Notes: generated by a model from the sequence alone, not told the origin. Shown: positions 38,717 through 52,230, counted from the stretch's first letter. The stretch is DNA of 64,000 nucleotides from Taxillus chinensis (GCA_023512835.1 CM042086.1:12366809-12430808); one strand, 5' to 3'. Made by a program: numbers and translations.

Positions 38717-41700
38717 TCACCTCTCAGAAGCAGAAGCTACCTTCTGCATTATCATGCCCTCAGCAGTGCAGATTGCCCTCTGCGTCCCACTGATTGTCAC
38801 TTTCCTGCCAATTACGGAACAATGGAAATTGTTTAAACATCCAAAACATTCATCTCCAATGTCATACTAAGACACAATAAACATTTTCAATACCTATCGG
38901 TTGTCCCTGACATGAAGTCACCTCTATCAGATATCTTTATCCTGGCCCCACTGACCTGCAAAACCAAACACTTCTATTTAGTGGGGTTATAAACAGTCGG
39001 ACAACTATGGGCATTATTTCATGATATGCAAACCTGACTAATTTCTACTATATTTCTTCCACCCCGCCCAACAACCACCCCAATATGTTCATCTGCAACA
39101 CCAATAGTCACCGAGTTGTTACGATCTTCCTGCGAAACATACCCAACCCCAAAAAAACTATCAATCCATCATAGGTATAATGTTTGTGTCAGTACTTCCA
39201 TTCAGAAACCTCATGGTTTTCAAGCAAACAATTATTCTATATATTGTTAAATAAAATAAAGTGCTTATTATTTGTGCCTATCAAAGATAACTTCTTAATA
39301 AATGGACTTCTAGCAAACAATTATTCTATATTATTTGTGCTTCTAACACTTCAGGCCCAAAAGGCTAACTGACAAAAACATGCACACTGGAAAAAAGACA
39401 ATGCATATTACATCAGAATGGATTTTTATTTATTTTCAGGTAAAAAATAAATTCAGGCATAAATCTATAAATTTGTATAAGTAAAATAACTTGATAAGCC
39501 TTTGAATAAGTTATTTAACAAGTGGAGCATCTTCTGTTGCGTACGAAAAAGAACAGAAAGTCAGAAGCATGTTCAGATACTTTCATAAGCATTCTGATTT
39601 AAAGAATGCATGTCATGTTATTAATTCATCTCGGCAAAGATGTATGGAGCCAATTTATTTCTTGTAAAAAATACACTTCAGTTTATTTCATTGTTACACT
39701 AACATGCACACAAGCCAGTGAATTTTCTAACACTAATGGGCAACCCGTATTGCTTCCAGCTATTCCTTTTGCATTAATACAGAATAATATAACCCATTTC
39801 AACACAACACTTGCACATTGGAACTTCAAATCTAAAAGCCCCATATTGATTAAACCCCAAACTTTCTCCCTCCTTCATATGGGATTTCTGTTTAATCAAT
39901 ATGGGGCTTTTTCGGGGATGATGCATTGAGCTGTCTTTAGAGACCATTTTTATTGCATGCACAGAAGACGTAAATGAGACCCAGAATAATGATATTGCAG
40001 TGACATTGTGACTCCAACGCTTTGAATATTTAGGTGTGAAATTAACCTTGTTACTTTGATACTTCCCGCCAGCACTGTTAGGTCCATAGTTCATTGTGTT
40101 GTATGCTGCAGTTCCAACAGAAGGAAGCACATATGTATATGGAATAGCGTGAAAAGTGGAGAAAACACCTAAAATTTTAAATTAAAAGGAATAACCAAAA
40201 GCTTTCTAGGCATTACTTCTCAACTCACTACTGTAATTCCAAAATATCATGATGTGCATGTTTAAGTATCCGATAGAAAAAAAAAACAAAATCAATAATA
40301 GAGTTCAAACACAAGGAAGCACATATGTACATGGAATTGCGTAACAAGCAGAGAAAACACCTAGAATTTTAAATTAAAAGGAAAAAGCAAAAGCTTTCTA
40401 GGCATTACTTCTCAGATCGCTAATGTAATTCCAAAATATCATAATGTGCAAGTTAAAGTAATCCAACAGAAACAAAAACAAAATCAATAGTAGTGTTCAA
40501 GATAGAGCTACATGAAAAAAAAAACTCCCTCAAAACTTCCCCTCCTATTTCATGACGCCCATATGGAATCGCAAAGAACAGGCATACAAAAAAAAGACCA
40601 AAACCAGAAAATTAATAAATAAATAAATGAATAAAAAAAAATATAAACATGAAGGCTTGATATTGAAAGTAGGTGCACTGAATTACAATTTAAGCTTTTA
40701 GGTAAAAGGGGTTATTCAATGGGCACTGAAAGCTTTAATCGGGGGGAAAAGATTCATGTGGCAAATTTCAATGATTGGGAAAAGCTATCACATGGAGTGA
40801 ATCACCATGGATAACTCTAAAGAATCTAGTAACGTATGAGAATAAGTGTAGCCCCAAAAGGACATAAATCAGCATCACAAGCCAATATTTTACATATTGG
40901 CTCCAAAGACTGCAAAATTGTTTTCTCATAAATATTAGATACCGAAATTGACACCCATTCTTTCGCAGAAATAAATCTAAATGCATGATTCCGAATTTAG
41001 ATATAGAGCATATCCAATGCCAGCAACATGGATGCCAAAAAATACAAAACTAAAAAAAAGTATTGGATTTACAGAAAGGCATGCCTGGATATGAAAATGG
41101 GGCATTTATAGATTGGGAATAATGAGGATCTTCTGTCAGCTTAGACAGAATCAAATCAACTGCTCGCATCTGTTCATCTATTGAACCTGTTAATGTCACT
41201 ATCCTTTCATTCAACCCGTAAAAATTATTATCCTGAGGAGATATCTTAATGCCAGCTTGAGACTCTTCAATAAATGATCTGTCCAGAAGGATTCAAAGGC
41301 ATAAGAAGATCCCAAATTTTTACCAAAATCCAGTTGGACAAAGCTACAGTAAGGTATCAGTTTTGCAATCAATGACGTGCAGCAAGGGTAAAGCCATAAT
41401 TTTATATAAATCCATGAACTCTGCCAACATAGAAGACGTCACAGAACATAAAGAAATAACAATCTACTACTCTTTCAAACTCTGGTAAGAGACAGCAATC
41501 TACTACTTCATAAAACAAAGTTGCCAACAAAATTAATCATATGTTGAAACCCTGCTACATAGAACCCCTCCTTTCAAAGTCTGGTAAGATACAACAATCT
41601 ACTACTGTTGGAACACATTTTAAACCATCTAATTTTTAAAAAAATAATTAAGAAACATCCAGAGAACATTTCATCAGCTCTAAGGAAATTTTCAGAAAAT

Positions 41701-44700
41701 CTACTAAAATTGCCTAAGAACTTCTTTTTCCTTTTTCTTTTTCTTTTTCCCTTTCCTTTATTTTTTAAGTTGGGAAAACCATTTACCGATAAGGGAGAAC
41801 CAACTGCATTTTTCTGGACTCTAATCTAGAACTGGAACCTAGGAACACCCTTATGTTACCTAAGTATCTTCCAGTTATGTTTTCAAAGGTTTTTACCTTC
41901 AATGGATCAGCAACATTCAGATGTAAGGCATTCATATATTTTTTATTAACAGTATTCCTATAATTTTTCCCCCTTTCGAGATAGAACTAAGAAAGTAAAT
42001 TATATTATATGGGAAGGAGCTACATACCAACTCTTTAAGGGCATATTCAATAATGTAGACAAATTTTTTTAACACATTTGGAAAAAGTAATCATTTTCCA
42101 TTTTGGGCATGTTTTTTTAAATTGAGCTTTCATAGTGAAAATACTTCAAGATGAATTTAACTATTTGCATGTTTTATTCTAAAAATTACTGAACATGCTT
42201 TAGTGGTCAAACATGTTTTTATTTTTTAATTTTTTGAAATCAAAATAACACACCACGTATGAAAAATACAAACAAAAACTGGTTATGTTAAGTCATCTTC
42301 ACCTTTAAGGCTATTCTGTAATGTTGCCCATTTTTGTTTTATGTATTTGTAATCTATTATTTAAAAAATGTAAAAAAAAAAAAAAAAACTATTTCATTAT
42401 CAAGGGAAGATAAGTGTATGTAAAAAATGAGCCTTCAAATTAAAATGCCTTAAAAACACCAATTTAATATTTTTATGTTGTGTCCATCAATGGTAAATGC
42501 ATCATACAACTGCCAAGCAATACTTCATGTTTTGAATTGTCATAAAAAGGTGTTGTGCTGTGCCAATATTTAGAATATCTAAAACAAAGAGACTGCTGCA
42601 GTAACCCACCACCATGAGCCCCTGCAAAATCCAAGATCATTCTCATAGGCCATCCAACCCACAAAATATTGTCAAAACTGTTGTAAAATAACTTTTTTAT
42701 AAGAACTGTTGTAAAATAACTCTCAACAAGAGTGCATCTAGCATTAAACAACAAAAGCCTGTGGGAGTTCAATCATCTTATAGCTGATCCTAAATGTAAG
42801 ATCTTAACAGAAATTTCAAGCCACATACACATTATCGATAATTCAGCAAAACTGAAAGATTGATGGTGATGTCACCTATAAGATTAAAGTTGGATGACTT
42901 AGTGAAGCAGTGTAACGTGAATTTTGTGTGATTGCAAATGGCACTAAGTTTAAAATAAAAATTTTATAGGATGGTTGTTAGACTTTCTTTGTTATATGGA
43001 ACAAAGTGTTGTCTAATAAGAAACAACATACACAACAGGTCAATATCGTTGAGATACAAATGTTAAGATAAGTTTGTGATAAAACTAAGATGGACAAGAT
43101 TTGAAATGAAGACATTCGTCATATCATTGGGGTAGCTTCAATTGCAGTTAAAGAAAGAAAGAATTGTTTATGTTAGTTTAGTCATTTAAGACATTGATTA
43201 ATGAATACATCTGTTGAGAGGCTAGAGAAGAATGACATTAAACGAGGTAAAAATTTATTATAAAGACCACAAATGACTTAGATAGAGATAATAACAAATG
43301 ATATGAAATTTCTAAATTTAGAAAAAAAAAATAATAGCTGATAAAAATATTTAGAAGAAAAAAAATTCATATATTAAATTATATATAAACCTTATGTGTG
43401 GCATGGTTTGTATAAAATATAAACGATCAAAACTTGAAAAACTTGTTATGTTGATTTTATATAAAATGTTAAAACTTGTTAGGTTGATTTTATACACACT
43501 ATTGACAGCTAATGAGATGCAAACCAACATGTAAGTCGTAACATGTAAAAACTTGGAATATTGAATCAATAGATATCACACATGTTATGCATGGAAACAA
43601 TTCAATCATCTGCTTTCTCTTGCTATGTGAAGTTCCAGTTAACAACTTCCAACACCACCAAAGGGCTCCTTTTATTTTTGGGGGCGGTGGGTATATGGGT
43701 ATTCAATATGCATTTGGTCCCTCCTAAGAACTCACACATTGAAATTCAACAACTTAAATAAAGAATCTAGGGTCACGAGCAATCAAAAGAGATGTTTTAT
43801 AATGATCCAAGGTGACATGGTCTGACAAATTTATTTGAATAAGTTCAACATAGATATGCCAGAACTTGGTCCATAACCTTTGTTTGGTTTTTTAACGTGT
43901 CTATTTTAGGTATTATCAATGAAAAGAAAACACTTTGTTAAACTTATTAAGAAAATAAAGAAATACAACATGTTCAATATTTCCTAAATAAGCAGCGGTC
44001 ATACTTTATGGTTGCTCCCCCCTTTCCAATTATACCACCACAAAAGCTATTTGGAACAATCAGCCTCACTTTTGATCTTGGGTCAACATCATCACTACCT
44101 TCAACATGAACCTGACCAAAATAAAACAAGTTTTCCATCAATATCCAAAGACAAAGAATTTGAGCTACCAAGTAGAGTTTACCTCACTCATCAATTTCAT
44201 TAGTATTAGTTCCATCGCCTTGATAATTTCATTTACAGCTCCAGACACCACAATAATCCTATCAGATGTGCCAGGAAAAAACTCCTGACTGCGTGACAAC
44301 TGAATTCGCGCACCAGACTGTGACTGAAAATCAGTAATTGTTGAACCACCCTTTCCAATAACGGAACCAGCTTCCGCATTTGAGACAAGGAATTTTATGT
44401 ATGTAGGCTTCTCCATGCCATCTGAAACAATGAAATATATCAGTACTAGAGAAATTGACTTATATTCCATAAATAATAAATAATGAACTTGCACTGTTTC
44501 CATAACATATGGCAGTTATAAGATTATAATTTTCTGCTTCAAGTTCAAGCACAGCACATGATATGATTGAAATTGTTACACTCAGATAATTTGGTCCAAT
44601 ATTCTCAGAAGCGTACTGATTTTGTTAGTGTTATATTGATCATATGATTCATATCTCTCTTCATACTTAAGAAGCATATAGCCACCTGATTAGCGTGGGA

Positions 44701-45672
44701 AGAAAGAAAGTGTCGTGTCATCTCATCTGATCATGCTTATTGACATATAATTTAACTTCGCTAAAAAATTGCACCGGCTCATCAATGGAGAGAAACAACG
44801 TGTGTTTTAAAATCACCTGCCACAGGAGGGAGCCAGTGGAATAAATCTAACCCAGGTTATCATGGATGATTGCACAATCTATTTCTTAGGAATATACAAT
44901 ATGCCACATTAGCAGACCTCAAAATCTAGGGCAAAGACTCCCCCCCCTTGCTCTTACTGTGGCAGGATAAGCAAAATCACATCTTCTTTGCACATTCACG
45001 TATCAAATTGAAGAAAACAGTGAATGGACAATTCGCTTGATGAATCCCAATCCCAAAACCGTGTAACAGACAGAAAAAAAAAACTTCAAATGCACACTTC
45101 TACTCCGAAGCGTAGTAAAGTCTACGCCTTTTAGGGTGTCACATCAAAAAGGGCATTATATGAATTATATGTCAAGTGGTCTGATTGGATGTCACAGTTT
45201 CCATTCTAACATGAGATAACTGGGGAACAACATACACACACAAAATTGGTGATTTTATTCAATTTCCCTGCCCTTTTGTAACCCAAAAACACAAAATCAA
45301 GCAAAGGGCATGTAAGTTCCAATTTCCAAAAATCAAAAGTGAAATCTCAAGCCTAAACCAACACAAACGAATGCAGCGCTTCTAAGCTAGGTGAAACCTC
45401 TGTTACGTTATCGGGTCATTATGTAAATATACAAATATTTTTTTCTCCTTGTGCATTTTCTCGGGAAACAAACAAATCTTCAATTCCTCGTCCGAGATTG
45501 GAACAATATGAGTGCGTGCGTGTATGTATGTATATGTGAGAGAGAGATCACAGATCTCTGAACAGGAGAGAACAGGGAGATGCTGACCTGGCGTGGGAGA
45601 CCTGGGCTGCGCAGATCGCTTTGGCAGATGCTCCGGCGAGGAGACGTACGACGCCGAATCCGGCGATTCCAT
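38717..45672 (-). CDS. BTR1: Triple-KH RNA-binding protein, BTR1-like
   Basis: Eight minus-strand exons: 45588-45672, 44183-44421, 44005-44111, 41085-41278, 40047-40168, 39034-39129, 38894-38955, 38717-38804; 330 aa. Three KH domains carry the GxxG loop: IGKGGST (51-54), IGKGGAT (137-140) and VGRGGRN (270-273), with typical flanks ([43 protein letters not shown]). Arabidopsis BTR1 (At5g04430) has the same plan and length and binds tomato mosaic virus RNA, restricting its spread; the normal cellular RNA targets are not visible from sequence. The intron after 41085 has a GC donor (CCAG|GCATGC); GT donors nearby do not give the conserved protein. Exon 5 has a second acceptor at 40105 that drops 21 residues, as in the short Arabidopsis form. 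Introns hold a LINE relic, a perfect inverted repeat and a duplicate exon. Confidence 0.92.
39834..39911. repeat. Perfect 22-bp inverted repeat (hairpin) in a BTR1 intron
   Basis: AAAAGCCCCATATTGATTAA plus AC at 39834-39855 is the exact reverse complement of 39890-39911. The 34-nt spacer is pyrimidine-rich on the plus strand. It lies in the intron between BTR1 exons 5 and 6 and would form a strong stem-loop in the pre-mRNA. No coding content. Confidence 0.9.
40111..40500. repeat. 192-bp tandem duplication copying BTR1 exon 5 and its 3' splice site
   Basis: 40111-40302 and 40303-40500 are near-identical copies. The first includes the acceptor and 5' part of BTR1 exon 5. The second is a decayed copy with its own acceptor, so on the transcript the relic comes before the real exon. 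Both contain the flank aaattttaaattaaaagga and the segment caaaagctttctaggcatta. Confidence 0.9.
40303..40360 (-). pseudogene. Decayed duplicate of BTR1 exon 5 (possible poison exon)
   Basis: After an intact acceptor (TTCTAG|GTGTTTTC at 40360), this copy continues in the same phase as the real exon. It reads [18 protein letters not shown] where the functional copy reads [18 protein letters not shown], then stops at TGA (40305-40307), in place of GGA. If it were spliced in, BTR1 would be truncated after the second KH domain. Confidence 0.75.
42855..43310 (+). mobile_element. Degenerate RTE-type LINE fragment in a BTR1 intron
   Basis: Conceptual translation with frameshifts and stops shows the C-terminal signature common to plant RTE-like LINE reverse transcriptases, in order: [10 protein letters not shown], then YGTKCC (expected LYGxECW), then [12 protein letters not shown], a FSHLRH stretch in place of FGHVxRR, and NTSVERLE in place of xAPVRRxE. 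Stops lie inside, so it is an old relic. It is antisense to BTR1, in the 2.7-kb intron between exons 3 and 4. Confidence 0.7.
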
Positions 45673-45708
45673 TGCAGGGAGAGAGATGAAGGAGGCTTGT
45701 CGGTGAAA

Positions 45709-45756
45709 GGAGAGAGAGAGAGAGAGAGAGTGTGTGTGTGTGTGTGTGTGTGTGTG
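45709..45756 (-). repeat. (CA)n(CT)n compound microsatellite in the BTR1 leader
   Basis: On the plus strand this is a GA run followed by a GT run. On the BTR1 coding strand it reads (CA)n then (CT)n, ending about 40 bases before the BTR1 start codon. Confidence 0.9.
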
Positions 45757-46215
45757 GTTGACGAGCGCGCAATATGGAAACGGGATGGTCTGAAGGAAGT
45801 GGCGGTAGCGAGGGAAAGCATGTGTTCCCTGACGCCCGATGAGCTGTGTTTTTGCCTATTCTTTTTCTTTTTTCTTTTTCCTTCACGTCACGATTTAATT
45901 TACTTTTATATTTTTTTAGAGTTTGTTTCTCATATTAAATGTAGAGGATAATGATAACCAAAATATGAAATTTGTAAATATGCTATCAATCAAATTATTT
46001 CGTTTTGGTTATGTAAACTGCTTAATATTCCCAGCTTGCTCCTTCCCGCAATACCTCAATACTTTGGGTAACCTGACACAAATGCATGCTAGACTTTTAT
46101 TACTTGATATTTTGCAATTCTAAGACTTCTTACCTTCAAAACATTACACTTTAAGCTAGTGTTTGGTGAATCATCCGACGCAAGTTGACACTAATTTAGT
46201 ATGTTACCCATCCAT

Positions 46216-46262
<47 letters not shown>

Positions 46263-49200
46263 CCTACACCATCTATATATAAAATTAGAGGTTTGGTAAT
46301 AAAATATAATTTTTCAAATCTACCCTCAAAACTCCCTAGTGTATTTGAAACTCAAATTAGTTGACAATCATTAATTTAAATGCTCTGTTGTAATAAAATT
46401 GTAACAACCTCTTCAAAAAAACATAACATCCAACTCTTTCTCACCATACTCATTTTATTATGGGTTAATAAGTGATATTAATCATGTTTGTCCCAGTTTA
46501 AATTAAGTCAATTCATCTAATTAAGGTTACGGGGTGACCTACATGATCTTACATATGCATGGAGTTAGTCCTAAATGGCAATTTAGTTATTAAAAAAAAA
46601 TGATTATGTGCCTTCATGACTATGACAAAAATAATACATGCGTGAAAATGGCTATTCTTATAATATGCAAGAAAATTTTACTTGTCAAGTAAAAAAAATC
46701 AGAATGGAATTAGCTTCAACCTCCCTTATCTTTTTATAAATACCCAAAAGGTGGTGTGTGTATAAAAAGAAGCTGAATGAGTTGTGTATATTGCTAAAAT
46801 GGTGGGGCCTGGGGGATAAAGGAAAAGGATTTGTTATTTTTTTTATATGTATTTATGAAGTTATTATGAGCACAAGTTTTGTATATAAATGATATATTTC
46901 ATTTCAAGTTTTATCATGAGGTAAAAATAATTACAGTTAGTAGAGCCTCGGAGAAGGTTAAATATGAAGTTTAATTTTCCTTTAAAATAGGCTGAATTTT
47001 TTTAATAGGTTGAAATTTATAAATTAGACATCATAAGATTCTTTAAATTTTATGTTTTAAAATGATATATGTAGAAAGTATGATATTATGAATTTGGATT
47101 TTAAAATCTAATTTACAATTGTATAAAATGAATATATGATATGTTGTAGGTAATTTAGAAATTCTTTTAAACTTGTATGATTATTTGTCGTGTGTTTCAT
47201 TTTTTTGCGTTTTGGTTTGATGATTTTTATTTTATTAGAATTTAAAATTAGAATATTGGTTTTGTAAAAAAAAAATGGTGTTATATTTTTGATATTATGA
47301 TTGAAATAATGACTTTTAAAAAAGAATTTATTTTTTAAAACATGGACATCATAAAAATGAGAAAAGAGAAAGAATGTGGTGGGCTTAAATAATAAAATGA
47401 ATGAGAGAAAATACATAAATAAATAAATATGATTTCACAACACAAATTTTTGGTTTGAAAACCTAAAATAATTAAAATATATTTTCAAAAACAAACACAC
47501 TTTATTCCAACCGAATTTTAAATCCCCATTTTAATTTGGTGTCCTAATAATGTGGGAATCACTTCTTGTTTTTCCAAAATAGAATCACAGAGAAACCGGG
47601 ATGTACCAAACACCAAACTTGTTATCCAAACAAAGGTTATTTTAGGGATTGTATTAAATTTATAATTTTAAATCATTACCTATCCAAACAATGATTATAA
47701 ATATGATATTTAAAAATTTTCATTTTCTAAATACTTTCAGTTTTAAAATGCCTTATGGATATGCACCCCATGACTTCTGACGCAATAACTATACACTTGC
47801 CAGTTCTGTGTCTATCCTATAAAGTCCTTCTCGCATTCAAAAGTAAACATTTTGTGGGGTGTTAGAGATTTTAAAGTTTTGAGATTTTTTGGATAATAAC
47901 CAATTAACCATCCACTATTTTTACTATTCATCCTCCATGTGCTATTGTGAGGAAAAAAAGTGTTCGTTGGGTGTAGTTAAAAGCAACAATAAATCAAAGA
48001 TGTTTTTGAATTTGGGTTGAAAATTCTGAATTGGAAACATATGTATACAGTTACAAAAAGACAAGGCAATTGCCTCAAAAGCTCACTAATATGACTAAAA
48101 AAAATTATATAAGGTTAACTTTTAGTTTAAAAGTATACAAGTTTTATTTTATTGTATCATGTTTATGACATGGATTGGGTGTATACATATATTCTAGGCT
48201 ACATTAACACTCTGCTTGGTTCATATAGAAAAAGCCTGAAAAAGTAAAGGAGGCATTTAAAAGGGATGAATAAGTTATTTTCTATTGCTTAGATGACATA
48301 AAGTTTGTACAGGAAATATATAAAATGGCATTGAAAATTGTGAAAGACTTTTCATACTATTTTGTATAGAAAACCCATGAAAAATGTACAGTGAATGAAC
48401 ATCAAATGATAAGTGGTCATATGGCAAAATAATATGATAAAATCAATAAAAACATAAAATAATTTTTTTATATTACTTTTTCATACATTTTCTATCCCAA
48501 CTAAGTACCAAAAAAAAAAAATCCACTCATTTTCTTTCCATTACTTTTTCATATATTTTCTTTCTCCTCAAATTCCATCTTTTGCCAAGCACAGGATAAG
48601 GCTATATAAATTATTTTAGGACACATTTGATTGGATGTATATATATTACTACTTGTGTATTATAGGTACTAGAATTAATTGTGTATGCTACTCTTTGATT
48701 GTGAGATTTCCGATTTGGTAGCTGATTTGATTTGATTTTCTTTGATTGGATGCTTTGGTGATAGGGAATATGGAGCCTATGGGTCATTCTTGGTATGACC
48801 CTGACTATTTTGATGATTGTTTGCCGATAGGTGACAATAAGCTATAATCGTGTTTTTTTACTGTATGTCGTGGAGGTTAATGGCATAAGATATTTGAATT
48901 TCTGTGGTGTTTCATGCTTGTATAGTAGAATTTGCGGTTGTGTAGTTTCTTTCTCAACTCCATACCTCTGGTCCCATTTGTATTGGAAAAGAACGCATAA
49001 CGTACCCCCACCAGCCTACATAGAGACAATTCAAATAAAACAGGGGGGCCAGGTAATTAATTGAATGATGTAACTAATTATTTGGACCCAATATGTAGAC
49101 CGTGGTAGCTTTAAAAATGAAAATGGATGGATGGTTCCTTCATATCAACTAAAGCCAAACATATACCGAGCAAGGCAACCAGAGTCTTCCAAATCACAAA

Positions 49201-50794
49201 GTCCCATCCTCTTTAGCTAGTCATTAGAGACTGCCAGACAAGTGCAGCCACATCGCACAGGTGATCCTCACAATTCCCTGACGGTAATGATTTGGCTTCA
49301 TTGCTTAAGTCCAAGGAGAGAAATTATAATGATGATGAAGGGATCAATTTGGTCAAGTGGTTCCAATAGGATCAAAACAACAGATAGCTCCAAAAGGCGT
49401 TTAGCCGTTTTAGTAATCTTATTATGCTTCGGCTGTAAATTGAAATCGGGGTGGAGTGACTTTCCATGAAATCTCACAACCATGAAGCAATAAACTGAAA
49501 ATTTTATTATTTGTAAGGATAGGTTCAATTTATGCCAGGATGAAAAAAGGATTCAAGCTTGAATTCAATAGAAATGAAGAGGGCAGCGAAAATGAATGAG
49601 GTTTATGCAGATTCTCTCGCACACATCACAGCACAGTACACACGCACAAAACAGCACAACAGGCATACACTCTCAAGAATGATGCTTGCATGTAGAAAAA
49701 ATAATGATTTTCTCTTCGGGAAACCGATCCGCTGCTTCTAAGTCTTAAAGCACTGTACTTGTGTTTTTGTGTTACTCTATCTGGTGTTCATCTCATTGTA
49801 TAAAATTAACCTTCTTATACTGCTACCATCATATGTGTTTTTCACCACTATTTTATACTCAACTGCTGCAAAAGATGTGAAGTTACTATCTGTTGCCACT
49901 ATTTGTTACTCTATCTGGTGCAGATTCTCTCAACTGCTACCATCAAATTATCTCGTCTCACTGTTTTGTTTTGGCTATGGGGTTGTCATATATTTGTGTG
50001 TAGACTAGACTGAGCCATCCTTCATGTCAACCGTTTATTTTAAACTTCAACAGAAATCTTAATTGATTTGTCGAGAAACAGACATTCAAGTATGATAGAG
50101 TGACATTTGTGTGGGTAAATGTTCCCAGAAAGGTGTACAGAGAGAAATAGGAAGAGACGTCATTGGACCAAAATTCACTAGACCAAAATTGTCAAGATCC
50201 CCAGTTTAATGCTGTGGTCTTCTTCCTGAAGCATATATGAACCTAAGCTAATAGGCATTGCGTCTTGGCCAACATGTTTTTAAACAAGAGCAATGAAAAA
50301 AAGAAGCAGGTACTATTGAAGAAGTAGACATTGGCAAAGCATCAAAAGGAGCATGTTAGCTACTGGGATGAACAGGTCCACATGCCATGCCTAGCTTTCA
50401 CGGAGACTTCATTTATAAATATCCATCATCTTTTTTCTAATTTTATTTTCACCAAACCAGCGACTCATCTCTCCCACCTTCTCCCCGCCCCGCAACCCAT
50501 CTCCCCTCCTCTCTCCCTGCCCGGCAACCCATCGCCCTCCCCTTTCCCACGCAACCATCCCCCCACCCTCCTCCCGTGCGCTCGAATGCCAGTGCTCTTA
50601 TATGTATTACTGAAACTAGTTTATTCAAACAATGCCATTTTTTCTTGTCAACATCATTATAAAATATGTATTTGCGTTTGAAAAGAAAAATGTTAATTGG
50701 TTATGACGATGTTGTAGTCGCATATTAAAAAGAAACCGGAAAATACAAGAGAAAAAAGAAATGCCAAAACCATCAACATTTCGAACTGGGAAAG

Positions 50795-50881
50795 GCAAAG
50801 GGGGGGAGGGGGGGGGGGCGGGGGGCTCGAACCGGGAAAAGGAAAGGGGGCGGAGGGGGGGGGCCCCCCCCCCCCCCCCCT
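50795..50881. repeat. Long G-tracts abutting a C18-19 run
   Basis: Several G runs of 5-12 bases, separated by single bases or short spacers (including CTCGAACCGGG), end in G9 directly followed by 18-19 C. The G runs could form a G-quadruplex, and the G9/C18 junction is a homopolymer palindrome. Such a place is also prone to assembly error. Confidence 0.75.
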
Positions 50882-52230
50882 TCATGAGATTGGGTTGAGT
50901 CGCGATGGGACTGTAAAGTTGGGTTGACGGATATTTAAATGCAAAACGCTAAAACTTGTTAAATTGTTAGGTCGGGATGGGACTGTTAATATCCATGACT
51001 GACTTGTTAAATTGTTATCTTATCCGGAAAAAAAAAATAGTCCAAATCCAAATACGATGAAACGGACGGGCGCCATCTGGAACCCCCACACACAGCAAAT
51101 GTGGAAATGGGTCATCGTAATAATGAGTTTGGGGACTGGCAGTCAAACTCGTATTCGCCACTTGTTGACCATCCAGCCCCATCACCACGTAAAGATTTAA
51201 AGAGACAGTCTCATAACATGATGACACACCGGTCTCGTCACATAGTCCCATCCATATCTATAAATCCAAATACAATCAACTTAGACAACAGAAGACCCAG
51301 TTATCTGTATGGCGTTTACACCCTTTATTTGCACCTTTTAATTAAAGCCGATTAATGTAAAAGATGGATGGGGTGGGGTGGGGGAGGAGGAGGAGGAGAG
51401 CAAGGGACAGAAGTGGTAAATTATCTTTGTAACTCCGTCCTGCGATTGGCACCTCACTACATAAGGCAGGAGTGGCCTGATAATAAATAAAAAATAAGTC
51501 AAAAAAATATCACTAGTTTTTTATCTTATCTTATATTTTTATTGTTTTATGTTTCTGCGTTATTGTCTGTTTGATAGGGTTATGGGTGTATTTAATTTTA
51601 TATTTTAAAACTTATTATTTTAAATATCTTCATTCCAGAAATGAGAAGAGGATTGCTTAATCTACCAATATATATATATATAAGCATATTTTAAAACTGA
51701 TAGGAGGCTATGGCCCCCAGAGTTCACCACCGATTAAAAATTTAAAAATAGATATAACGCATTATGTTTAGTATTGCTTAAGATATTAATCATTAATTTA
51801 TCACATGGATGAACAGTTCCACAAGAATACAAGAAAAAAAAAATCAAAGAGAAAAAGGAGGAAAACAATAGTCAGTGGGGCTGTCAAATTTGCTGCACAT
51901 GCCTGCAGGGGGATGGTGCTAGGGGAAAGATGGTGTTGGGATGCGCCAAACAAGATGCTTCTTTTGATATTGTGGGTGCGCAGAGTGAGATGATTGATAT
52001 CTGGGTAGAGCCAGATTTGAGAAAAGGGAAGGGCAACGTGCATGATGCAGCCCCCACACCATATACCACACCCAATAAGGGCAACAGGAGTAAGACAAGG
52101 GCTTTGTCTTGGAACCTACCTTTCAAACCCCAAAAGTGGCGCTCCTCCCTAATTAATTATTCACCCATTTGCAGGTGTTTTTTTTCTTGCTTTTTATTTT
52201 TTATGTCGGTGTCCATATCACTGTCACGCT

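Noticed and set aside
48777..49064. Possible small gene beginning ATGGAGCCTATGGGTCATTC
   Set aside because: The short peptide and following open frame match nothing I recognise, and no consistent exon chain could be built.
50331..50681. 116-aa Pro-rich open frame
   Set aside because: Translation of a C-rich low-complexity stretch, with no promoter or family support.
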